The notes under the pieces: model-generated
Databases searched by the model: none
The model's input: only the letters and a program-made list of their open reading frames with translations
What the model was told of the DNA's origin: nothing
Shown: one piece after another, positions 35,656 to 42,791 of the stretch
Position numbering within the stretch: the stretch's first letter is position 1
Layout of the letters: each line of letters opens with the position of its first letter
Position numbers and translations under genes: made by a program
Assembly: GCA_946612405.1 (NCBI GenBank)
Contig: CAMOEQ010000001.1
Location: 20,212 to 84,211 of the forward strand
Reading direction: 5' to 3'
Source of the DNA: an uncultured Erysipelotrichaceae bacterium
GTDB lineage: Bacteria; Bacillota_I; Bacilli_A; RFN20; CAG-826
Length of the DNA stretch: 64,000 nucleotides

Positions 35656-35657
35656 AA

Positions 35658-36011
35658 TTATTTAGCTTTCTTAGCAATTTCGACTAAGTCAGTGAATGCT
35701 TTTGGATCGTTAATTGCGAGTTCAGCAAGCATTTTACGATTGACTTTGACGTTTGCTTTATTAAGTCCGCAGATGAATCTGCTGTAGCTAATGTCATTTG
35801 TTCTACAAGCGGCATTGATACGTTTGATCCATAATTTACGGTAATCGCTTTTGAGTTGTTTACGGTCGATATAAGAATATCTAAGCGAACGTAAGACTTG
35901 TTCTTTAGCGGTTTTGAAGAGAAGGTGTTTACTACCGAAGTAGCCCTTGGCTCTCTTTAAGATTTTTTTACGTCTAGCGTGTGTAGTGACGCTGTTTTTT
36001 ACTCTAGCCAT
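35658..36011 (-). CDS. rplT: 50S ribosomal protein L20
   Basis: Assembly-initiating 23S rRNA-binding protein and, in Bacilli, the regulator of its own operon through the leader RNA. The 117 residues begin [26 protein letters not shown] and contain [25 protein letters not shown], both diagnostic. GGAGG stands before the ATG, 11 bp after rpmI. Confidence 0.96.
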   Translation of the reverse strand: MARVKNSVTTHARRKKILKRAKGYFGSKHLLFKTAKEQVLRSLRYSYIDRKQLKSDYRKLWIKRINAACRTNDISYSRFICGLNKANVKVNRKMLAELAINDPKAFTDLVEIAKKAK

Positions 36012-36022
36012 CGGTTCTCCTC

Positions 36023-36214
36023 CTATTGAATAAGGGTCTTCACTCTCTTGTAGTCACTATTGTGAACAAGTGAAGCCTTTCTTAAATGTCTTTTTTGTTT
36101 GGTTGTCTTGCGTGGAGCAAGGTGTGATGTATAAGCACTATGTCTTTTGAGTTTACCAGAACCAGTAACTTTGACACGTTTAGCGAGTGCTCTTTTTGTC
36201 TTCATTTTTGGCAT
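36023..36214 (-). CDS. rpmI: 50S ribosomal protein L35
   Basis: Small basic protein of 63 residues starting [20 protein letters not shown], with [19 protein letters not shown] at the end; both are family signatures. AGGAGG lies 7 bp before the ATG. It is the middle gene of infC-rpmI-rplT. Confidence 0.95.
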   Translation of the reverse strand: MPKMKTKRALAKRVKVTGSGKLKRHSAYTSHLAPRKTTKQKRHLRKASLVHNSDYKRVKTLIQ

Positions 36215-36226
36215 GCTAATTTCCTC

Positions 36227-36781
36227 CTACTTTCTTTTGGCTGCTAAAATTGCGTTTAGCCATTTACCCTCCATAAATGGAGCTTTTTCGATAACGGCTA
36301 CATCTTCCAAGGTTTGGATGAATTTATTCATAACTTCTTCACCAACTTCGACGTGACTTAATTGTCTTCCGCGATAACGAACACCAACTTTAACTTTGTT
36401 ACCTTCTTCTAAGAATCTGCGAGCAGCTCTAGCTTTAGTATCAATGTCGTGTTGACCGATTTGAGGAGTTAATTGAATTTCCTTAATTTCGATTGTGTGT
36501 TGTTTTTTCTTGTTTTCTTTAGCCTTCTTTTGTTGTTCGAAACGATATTTTCCATAGTTCATAATTTTACAAACTGGTGGATTAGCGTTTGGAGCGACAC
36601 AAACTAAGTCTAAATCAGCTTGAACAGCTACATCATATGCAGCTTTGCTAGACATTTTGCCAAGTTGTTCTCCATTAGCACCAATTAATAATACTTCTGG
36701 GAAACGAACTCTCTCATTAATGAGATCTTGGTTGGTTTTATTAGGACGTTGTGGTCCTTGCTTCATTGGATAGTTATTGAT
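36227..36781 (-). CDS. infC: Translation initiation factor IF-3, probable AUC start
   Basis: Binds 30S and controls start-codon selection. The N-terminal domain (LINERVRFPEVLLIGANGEQLGKM) and C-terminal domain (IEIKEIQLTPQIGQHDIDTK...GRQLSHVEVG) are complete. The first ATG in frame is at 36766, but the strong AGGAGG (36790-36795) stands 23 bp upstream of it, too far to act. An in-frame ATC at 36779-36781 is exactly 8 bp from it. infC of E. coli and Bacillus also uses rare AUU-type starts, which IF-3 itself discriminates against. I therefore place the start at 36781 (184 residues). Start inferred; gene secure. Confidence 0.9.
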   Translation of the reverse strand: MNNYPMKQGPQRPNKTNQDLINERVRFPEVLLIGANGEQLGKMSSKAAYDVAVQADLDLVCVAPNANPPVCKIMNYGKYRFEQQKKAKENKKKQHTIEIKEIQLTPQIGQHDIDTKARAARRFLEEGNKVKVGVRYRGRQLSHVEVGEEVMNKFIQTLEDVAVIEKAPFMEGKWLNAILAAKRK

Positions 36782-36917
36782 AACTTCATCCTCCTTTTCA
36801 ACAAAAACGGACGCGAATTGCGCCCGTTAATAAATAACTTATTAGTTATCGTAGCATGTACCAATCGATTCATCAATCTGGTGAGAAGCGTGGGCGCTCT
36901 TCTTTCTACGTTTTGCG
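36782..36917 (-). promoter_or_regulatory. L20-type leader of infC-rpmI-rplT with attenuator
   Basis: The leader of about 135 bases ends in a terminator hairpin. Nine pairs (36806-36814 with 36820-36828, one G-U) are followed on the minus strand by T-rich DNA, directly before the Shine-Dalgarno. In Bacillus, L20 binds such a leader and promotes termination. The identification rests on position, the attenuator and the GC-rich paired arms near 36880-36905. Confidence 0.7.
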
Positions 36918-36923
36918 AGAATT

Positions 36924-36952
36924 ATTTAACTACACATTAAATGTGTTGTCAA
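36924..36952 (-). promoter_or_regulatory. Promoter of infC-rpmI-rplT with spacer palindrome
   Basis: -35 TTGACA (36947-36952), 17 bp, -10 TTAAAT (36924-36929). The 15-bp perfect inverted repeat ACACATTAAATGTGT (36932-36946) fills almost the whole spacer. Confidence 0.75.
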
Positions 36953-36961
36953 CAAATATTT

Positions 36962-38689
36962 TTATTCCTCGACTTTTGGTAAAGCTCTAGTAGCGATTTC
37001 CTCTTTTAATTTATTAACAAATTCATCTAAAGAGATATTGATTTGCTCTTTTGAGCCATAATGACGATAAGTCACGCTATTAGAATTAAGTTCATTATCA
37101 CCAACAACTAAAGTGTAAGGGACTTTTTTAACTTGAGCATTTCTCATACGATAGCCAAGTTTTTCACTAGCATCGATTAAATGTGCTCTAATTCCAGCCT
37201 TCTTTAAGACTTCAACAACTTTTTTAGAATATTCTAGATGGAATTCGTTGTTGACTGGTAAAACATGAACTTGTTCAGGCGACATCCAAAGTGGGAATGC
37301 ACCAGCGAAATGTTCGGTGATAACTCCGACAAATCTTTCAACAGAACCAAAGCATGCTCTATGAATCATAACTGGACGAGCTTTTTCACCTTTATCATCG
37401 ATATAAGAAACATCGAATCTTTCTGGTAAATTCATGTCCAGTTGAATTGTTCCACATTGCCAAATGCGGTTCATCGAATCTTTGACTTTAAAGTCAAGTT
37501 TAGGACCATAGAAGGCTCCATCACCTGGATTAATCTTGAATTCTTTACCAGATTTTCGACAAACTTCTTCTAAGATTCTTTCCGATTCATTCCAGATAGC
37601 GATATCACCGATATAACCTTCTTCTGGACGAGTTGATAATTCGATTTTGTAATTTAGACCAAACATCGAATAAATTTCATCGTAGAGTTTTAAAATCGAA
37701 ATGATTTCTTCACCGATTTGATCTGGTCTAACAAATGTATGAGCATCATCTTGGGTAAATGATCTAACTCTAAATAAACCGTTAAGTGCGCCACTAGCTT
37801 CATGACGGTGGACGTGACCAAGTTCGGCATAACGAAGTGGAAGTTCACGATATGAATGTAAATCATTTTTATAGCAAAGAATTGCGCCTGGGCAGTTCAT
37901 TGGTTTAATCGCAAATTCATCTTCATCAACCATGGTGATATACATATTATCTTTGTAGTGGTCCCAATGGCCGGAAGTAATCCAAAGCTCTTTAGAAAGC
38001 ATAATTGGAGTATCTACGAGCATATAATTATAACGGTTATGGATTTCTTTCCACATGTTTTCAATTTCAGTTCTAACAATCATGCCATTAGGAAGCCAAA
38101 ATGGAAGTCCTGGACCATAATCTGAAAGCATAAATAAACCAAGTTGTTTGCCTAAGAGACGGTGGTCTCTTTTCTTTCTTTCTTCTAAAATGCGAAGATG
38201 TTCTTCTAAGTCGGCTTTCTTTTCAAAAGAAGTGCCATAAATTCTAACTAATTGTTTATTTTTAGAATCGCCTCTCCAATATGCTCCGGCGATGGAAAGA
38301 AGTTTGAAATTTTGAATTTGACCAGTTCTTTCAACGTGTGGACCAGCACATAAGTCGAACCATTTTCCTTGTCTATAGATGGTGATTACTCCATCGATAC
38401 CATTGATAAGTTCGATTTTATATGGATTATCTTTAAATAATTCTAAGGCTTTTTCTTTAGAAACTTCTTCTCTAACGATTGGTTCATTTCGACTAGCGAT
38501 GCGGTGCATTTCCTTTTCAATTTTTGCTAAATCAGCTTCGGTTATTTGGCATGGAAAATCAACATCGTAGTAAAAACCTTCATCGATGGCTGGTCCATAT
38601 CCAAATTTTGCTCCTGGATATAGGTTTGAAATTGCTTCTGCCATTAAATGAGAAGTTGAGTGATTAAGTGTTTTGAAGTCTAAGGCCAT
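36962..38689 (-). CDS. thrS: Threonyl-tRNA synthetase lacking the TGS domain
   Basis: Class II synthetase. The protein begins directly at the editing domain (HSTSHLMA and DLCAGPHVE carry its metal-site residues). It continues with the catalytic core (MNCPGAILCYKNDLHSYRELPLRYAELG, the zinc cysteine and motif 2) and the C-terminal anticodon-binding domain (about 475-570). The 575 residues are about 65 short of the usual 640, because the N-terminal TGS domain is absent. The open frame extends to 38740, but that part is the terminator and Shine-Dalgarno region of the T-box; the ATG at 38689 has GGAGG upstream. Confidence 0.94.
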   Translation of the reverse strand: MALDFKTLNHSTSHLMAEAISNLYPGAKFGYGPAIDEGFYYDVDFPCQITEADLAKIEKEMHRIASRNEPIVREEVSKEKALELFKDNPYKIELINGIDGVITIYRQGKWFDLCAGPHVERTGQIQNFKLLSIAGAYWRGDSKNKQLVRIYGTSFEKKADLEEHLRILEERKKRDHRLLGKQLGLFMLSDYGPGLPFWLPNGMIVRTEIENMWKEIHNRYNYMLVDTPIMLSKELWITSGHWDHYKDNMYITMVDEDEFAIKPMNCPGAILCYKNDLHSYRELPLRYAELGHVHRHEASGALNGLFRVRSFTQDDAHTFVRPDQIGEEIISILKLYDEIYSMFGLNYKIELSTRPEEGYIGDIAIWNESERILEEVCRKSGKEFKINPGDGAFYGPKLDFKVKDSMNRIWQCGTIQLDMNLPERFDVSYIDDKGEKARPVMIHRACFGSVERFVGVITEHFAGAFPLWMSPEQVHVLPVNNEFHLEYSKKVVEVLKKAGIRAHLIDASEKLGYRMRNAQVKKVPYTLVVGDNELNSNSVTYRHYGSKEQINISLDEFVNKLKEEIATRALPKVEE

Positions 38690-38923
38690 AATTTTACCTC
38701 CTAAAATAAATAAAAACGTCCTCTTTAAGGACGCTATCAACGCGGTACCACCTTAATTTATAGTAACAAGTTACTATACTCTCAATCCTTTTAACGCAAG
38801 GTTACGTCTAAATTGGTTTTTAGAAGCTCTGAAGTGGTATTACTAATTTTCTTCTAGGAATTTCTCAGCTACCATTCCCTCTCTTTAGAAGAGCTATATT
38901 AGTAACGTGTCTTCATCGACGCT
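38690..38923 (-). promoter_or_regulatory. T-box riboswitch of thrS (specifier ACC)
   Basis: The minus-strand leader carries a Stem I with a GCTGAGA-type loop and the specifier ACC (38836-38838), which reads tRNA-Thr(GGU). The T-box GGTGGTACCGC (38742-38752) follows. The terminator has arms CGTCCT/AGGACG (38717-38722 and 38728-38733) and then TTTTTATTT. Uncharged tRNA-Thr should stabilise the antiterminator and raise thrS expression. Confidence 0.93.
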
Positions 38924-38929
38924 AAAATT

Positions 38930-38957
38930 AGTATAATCAATTAAATTGATAAATCAA
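38930..38957 (-). promoter_or_regulatory. Promoter of the thrS T-box transcript
   Basis: -35 TTGATT (38952-38957), 16 bp, -10 TATACT (38930-38935) on the minus strand; start near 38923. Confidence 0.7.
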
Positions 38958-39048
38958 CTATTTTGCTTTTGAGAATATTTTTATTTCGATCTTATTTTTA
39001 TTTAATATGAGTAATTTTTGTTTCTATTTTTATATAAAAAATGAAAGT

Positions 39049-39142
39049 TGTGGAAAACGTGTGGATAATTATTTTAATTTTTCAAAAACTCTCGATAAAT
39101 ACTTATTAAGTTTTATTTTTTAATGTTAGATAGTTATCCACA
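39049..39142. other. DnaA box cluster upstream of dnaB-dnaI
   Basis: Two perfect TTATCCACA boxes occur, one on the minus strand (39060-39068) and one on the plus strand (39134-39142). A one-mismatch box, TTTTCCACA, lies on the minus strand at 39049-39057, exactly 11 bp from the first. The DNA between is very AT-rich. The rest of 38958-39048 holds no gene or element that I can identify. Confidence 0.75.
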
Positions 39143-39202
39143 AAATAGCCAAAAACGTCGATTTCATCGAATTTATTTCTACCACTCACTTTGTGAGAGT
39201 GA

Positions 39203-39208
39203 TAAACT
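39203..39208 (+). promoter_or_regulatory. Candidate -10 of dnaB (near-leaderless)
   Basis: TAAACT 11 bp before the ATG leaves at most about five leader bases and no Shine-Dalgarno. CACTCAC and GTGAGAGTG, forming an imperfect inverted repeat, lie just upstream (39183-39201). The -35 is weak. Confidence 0.4.
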
Positions 39209-39219
39209 AATGTGCAATT

Positions 39220-40509
39220 ATGGACTACATTCTTTCATCAGACTTTTATGAAATTAGACTCGCCTCTATCGTCTCAAATGTCGATAAAGATGTTTTAGTT
39301 GAACTTTATCAACCAATCATTGGGGCAAATGCCACAATTTTATATCTCACCCTTTTAAAGCAAAAAAGAAATGAAGATGATGAGAATATGTATTCAACTC
39401 AATCTCTTTTAAATGGAATGCAATCTGATCCTAATACTTTATTAGCCTCTAGACATTACCTTGAAGCCGTTGGTCTACTTCGTTCGTATGAGAAAGCTTC
39501 TGAATCAGGAAGATATTACATTTATGTACTTTATGCTCCTAAATCCCCAAAAGATTTCTTTGATGATGTATTGTTCAATGGTTTACTAATTCAATCAATC
39601 GGTGAAAAAGAAGCTAAAAAGTTAGCCCACGCTTATAAAGTCAATTTAAGTGTTGATGAAGGTTTTAAAGAAGTAAGTTCATCATTTGTTGATGTTTTCC
39701 ATCCTGATTATGATGATCCTTCCTTTAGGAAAAGCTTTGGAAGTGACATCGTTGGTCATGATGCTGGACGTGTCAAAATTAGATTTAATCTCGATTTATT
39801 CTTTAAATATATAAGCGAAAATAGTCAAATTAAAATCTCGGCAATTTCTAAAAAAGAACTCAAGGAAATTGAGCGTCTTGCTACTTTATTTGGTTTAGAT
39901 GAGAAACAAATGGCATTAATTACAATTGATGAATATGATCCAAATGAACTTCCACATCTAAATTTTGAACGCATTAAATATCGCGCTGAAGAAGAAGTTA
40001 AATTCAAATTAGTTGAATCTAAACCACGTAATAAGAGAAGCGATTTAAGTGGCGAATCTCCACTTGAACAAAAGATTATAAAAATGGAACAAATCGCTCC
40101 ATCAAAATACCTCTCATTATTATTAAATAATACTCCACCTTCAATGACTGATTTAAATACCTTAAATAAATTGTCATTAGGTTACAAATTAGGAAATGGA
40201 ATAATAAACGCAATTATCGATTATGTAATGCAAAAGAATAATAACATTCTCTCTTATGCATTCTGCGATAAGGTCGCAAGCATTCTTGTTTCTAAAAATG
40301 TTGAAACTACTTTAGATGCGATGAACGAGCTTAAAAAATTATCATCGAAAAGCAAATTAGAAAATAAGGTGACAAAGAAAACATATAATGATGAGCCACC
40401 TAAAGTGGAACCAACTAAAGAGAAAAAACAAGTTGAAGAAATATCAGATGAAGAAATGGATGAACTATTAAGTTCATTAAATAGCTTGAAAAAAGGAGGT
40501 AAGAAATAA
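39220..40509 (+). CDS. dnaB: Replication initiation and membrane attachment protein DnaB
   Basis: Bacilli-type DnaB (not the helicase) helps DnaI load the replicative helicase at oriC and at PriA-dependent restart sites. The N-terminal winged-helix region (SSDFYEIRLASIVSNVDKDVLVELYQPIIGANATILY) and the later DnaD-like domain (around 290-360) match the family. A charged tail rich in Lys and Glu closes the protein. The 429 residues are close to normal. Unlike in Bacillus, no nrdR precedes it. It overlaps dnaI by one base (TAATG). Confidence 0.85.
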   Translation: MDYILSSDFYEIRLASIVSNVDKDVLVELYQPIIGANATILYLTLLKQKRNEDDENMYSTQSLLNGMQSDPNTLLASRHYLEAVGLLRSYEKASESGRYYIYVLYAPKSPKDFFDDVLFNGLLIQSIGEKEAKKLAHAYKVNLSVDEGFKEVSSSFVDVFHPDYDDPSFRKSFGSDIVGHDAGRVKIRFNLDLFFKYISENSQIKISAISKKELKEIERLATLFGLDEKQMALITIDEYDPNELPHLNFERIKYRAEEEVKFKLVESKPRNKRSDLSGESPLEQKIIKMEQIAPSKYLSLLLNNTPPSMTDLNTLNKLSLGYKLGNGIINAIIDYVMQKNNNILSYAFCDKVASILVSKNVETTLDAMNELKKLSSKSKLENKVTKKTYNDEPPKVEPTKEKKQVEEISDEEMDELLSSLNSLKKGGKK

Positions 40510-41432
40510 TGACTTTACAAGAAGTAAAAGAATTCTCTGTTAAAGATATCGTTAACGAAGAAGTTGATATGAAAAGTTATATTAACAAACTCGTTAAAGA
40601 ATTAAGAGAAGATATTGAAGTATATGAAAAATTAAAGTCTTTAAATCTAACTATGGGTGAAGTTAGGGAAAATATCGGTAAATTGACCGATTTTCGTGAA
40701 GATTACAATTATTGTAAAGCTTGCCCAGGAATCGAAAAATGTAATAAGAAAACTCCCCATATTTCGATGTATGTTCAAAAAGAAGGCTCTTTTATAAGTG
40801 CTCAATATGAACCATGCCATAAAATTATGGAACAAATTCGTCTCGATTCTCGTTATTTAGTAGCTGATTTTCCTAATGAATGGAAAGGAATCAATTTCTC
40901 AACTGTCGATATGTCAACTAATCGTCGTCCAGTTATTCGACGCGTAATTAATAACATTAAAGGTCAAACAACTGATTGGGTTTATATCAAAGGCAACCAC
41001 AAAGTTGGTAAATCATTTATTCTTGTGGCTTCTGCTAATCAATTTATCGCTGAAACAAATCAACAAGCTGCCATAATTAATGCTCGTACTAGATTTAAAG
41101 AATTAGCAGATTTAAGTATTTCTAATCCAAGTGAATTTACACGTAATCTTGTCGCATTATCAAATGTTGGCTTATTAGCCATCGATGATTTTGGTGATGA
41201 ATATAAATCTGAATATATCCGTGATCAAATCTTAATGCCAATCCTTTTAGAAAGAGAGCATCAAAACAAATTAACGATGTTTTCCTCTAATTACACGATT
41301 AGAGAAATCCAACAGCTTTATAGCATTGGTAAAAGTGGTGGCGATATTAGAGCCAAACAATTAGCTAATATATTAGAAGAGATGTGCCGAGAGGAATTCG
41401 ACCTCACTGGCGTTTCTATTTACCGTAAATAG
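40509..41432 (+). CDS. dnaI: Primosomal helicase loader DnaI
   Basis: AAA+ ATPase that loads the DnaC-type replicative helicase. The N-terminal domain holds zinc-type cysteines (CKACPGIEKC and a later Cys in YEPCHK). The C-terminal domain has Walker A GNHKVGKS (about 163-170) and Walker B LLAIDDFG. The 307 residues are standard. AAAGGAGG precedes the ATG. Its last 17 bases overlap the end of the convergent fpg-coaE gene. Confidence 0.93.
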   Translation: MTLQEVKEFSVKDIVNEEVDMKSYINKLVKELREDIEVYEKLKSLNLTMGEVRENIGKLTDFREDYNYCKACPGIEKCNKKTPHISMYVQKEGSFISAQYEPCHKIMEQIRLDSRYLVADFPNEWKGINFSTVDMSTNRRPVIRRVINNIKGQTTDWVYIKGNHKVGKSFILVASANQFIAETNQQAAIINARTRFKELADLSISNPSEFTRNLVALSNVGLLAIDDFGDEYKSEYIRDQILMPILLEREHQNKLTMFSSNYTIREIQQLYSIGKSGGDIRAKQLANILEEMCREEFDLTGVSIYRK

Positions 41433-42789
41433 TTTTGATTTTATTTTCTAAAGAAGCGAGATTGCCGTCATTTAAAATAACGCAGCTCGCTTTTTCTTTA
41501 TTTTTAATATTATATTGATCGTTAATTCTTAAAATTTCTAAAGCGTTTTTATCGCGTTTTGAAACCCTTTTTTCTCTTTCTTTTATAGGAGAATCAACAT
41601 AGATAATTTCATCTGCAAAATCATCAAGATGAGATTCGAAAAGCAAAGGAACTTCCATAGCGACATTTATTTTAGAATGTTTTATTTCATTGATAATGAC
41701 ATCACTTACTAAAGAATGAACATATTTTTCTAAGCGAGTCTTTTTCTTTGGATTATCTAGAAGATAATTTCTTAAATAATCTCGATCAATTTTACCTTTT
41801 TTAATTTTTAATTCAGGAATGAATTTTTTGATATCGCTTTGTACTTTTTTATCTTTATATAATTCGTGAGTAATTTTATCGGCATCTAAGCAGTTATATC
41901 CTAATTTTCTAAAGCAGTCTAAAACAGTTGATTTACCGCTTCCAATAGGACCAGTAATTGCAATAACTTTTTTAATAGCAGGATTTTTTTGACAATTAGG
42001 ACAATAAGTTGTGCCTCTTCCATTTACAAATATTTTTCGTAAGTGGTGATGGCATCTAAGACACGTTCCATCTTTTTTGCCATATACTTTCAAAGAAACT
42101 TGGAAGTTACCAGAGACGCCTTCTTTAGGATGATACGATTTTATCGTAGATCCACCTTCATCAATCGCTTTTTGCAAAATTATTTTTGAAGCTTTTAATA
42201 TTTCTTCTAATTGTTTGTTAGAAACAAGTTTGGCAGGTGTTTCTGGATGAATCTTACATTCAAAAAGAACTTCATCAACATAGATGTTACCTAATCCAGA
42301 CATGATACTTTGATCTAAAAGAGCAGTTTTGATTGGAATATTTTTATTTTTAAACGCTTTAACTAATCTATCGGCATTTTTCATCTCAAATGGAGACGGA
42401 CCAACTTTATTAAGTGGCTCTTCTAATAAATAGCGATCTTCATCACTAACTTTAAGAATGCCAAATTTACGGACATCGTTATAAACAAGTTTATGATTGT
42501 CGCTCATCGTTAATGAGGCAATATCGTGTTTAGAATACTCTTCATTAATGCCTCTATAAAAGTATTTACCTTCCATTCTTAAATGGGAAATTAAGACTTT
42601 TTTATTATCGAAATGGAAAATAATAAATTTTCCAATTTGACTAAAATGTGTAATAGTCGAATCAACTAATTCATTTAAATTACCCTCAACATTTTTCTTT
42701 CTTAAAACATAGGTATCAACTACCTTTTTATTTAGAACAAATTCTTCGAGGGTTTTAATAACCGTATGAACTTCTGGATATTCAGGCAT
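41416..42789 (-). CDS. Fusion of formamidopyrimidine-DNA glycosylase and dephospho-CoA kinase
   Basis: One uninterrupted frame of 457 residues. Residues 1-272 are a complete Fpg/MutM: catalytic Pro2-Glu3 in MPEYPEV, and the zinc finger CLRCHHHLRKIF...YCPNCQK at the end. From about 273 a complete CoaE follows without linker: P-loop GPIGSGKS (280-287), LDADKITHEL, and MEVPLLFES. Fpg excises 8-oxoguanine; CoaE makes the last step of CoA synthesis. The open frame reaches a TTG at 42801, but catalysis needs Pro as residue 2, so the start is the ATG at 42789. Bacillus encodes mutM and coaE as near neighbours behind polA, so this is probably a fusion of adjacent genes. No Shine-Dalgarno; it is coupled to polA, two bases upstream. 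Confidence 0.92.
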   Translation of the reverse strand: MPEYPEVHTVIKTLEEFVLNKKVVDTYVLRKKNVEGNLNELVDSTITHFSQIGKFIIFHFDNKKVLISHLRMEGKYFYRGINEEYSKHDIASLTMSDNHKLVYNDVRKFGILKVSDEDRYLLEEPLNKVGPSPFEMKNADRLVKAFKNKNIPIKTALLDQSIMSGLGNIYVDEVLFECKIHPETPAKLVSNKQLEEILKASKIILQKAIDEGGSTIKSYHPKEGVSGNFQVSLKVYGKKDGTCLRCHHHLRKIFVNGRGTTYCPNCQKNPAIKKVIAITGPIGSGKSTVLDCFRKLGYNCLDADKITHELYKDKKVQSDIKKFIPELKIKKGKIDRDYLRNYLLDNPKKKTRLEKYVHSLVSDVIINEIKHSKINVAMEVPLLFESHLDDFADEIIYVDSPIKEREKRVSKRDKNALEILRINDQYNIKNKEKASCVILNDGNLASLENKIKTIYGK

Positions 42790-42791
42790 AA

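Noticed and set aside
39049..39142. The chromosomal replication origin
   Set aside because: Only three DnaA boxes, no dnaA, dnaN or rpmH nearby, and no strand switch of surrounding genes typical of oriC; kept as a regulatory cluster.
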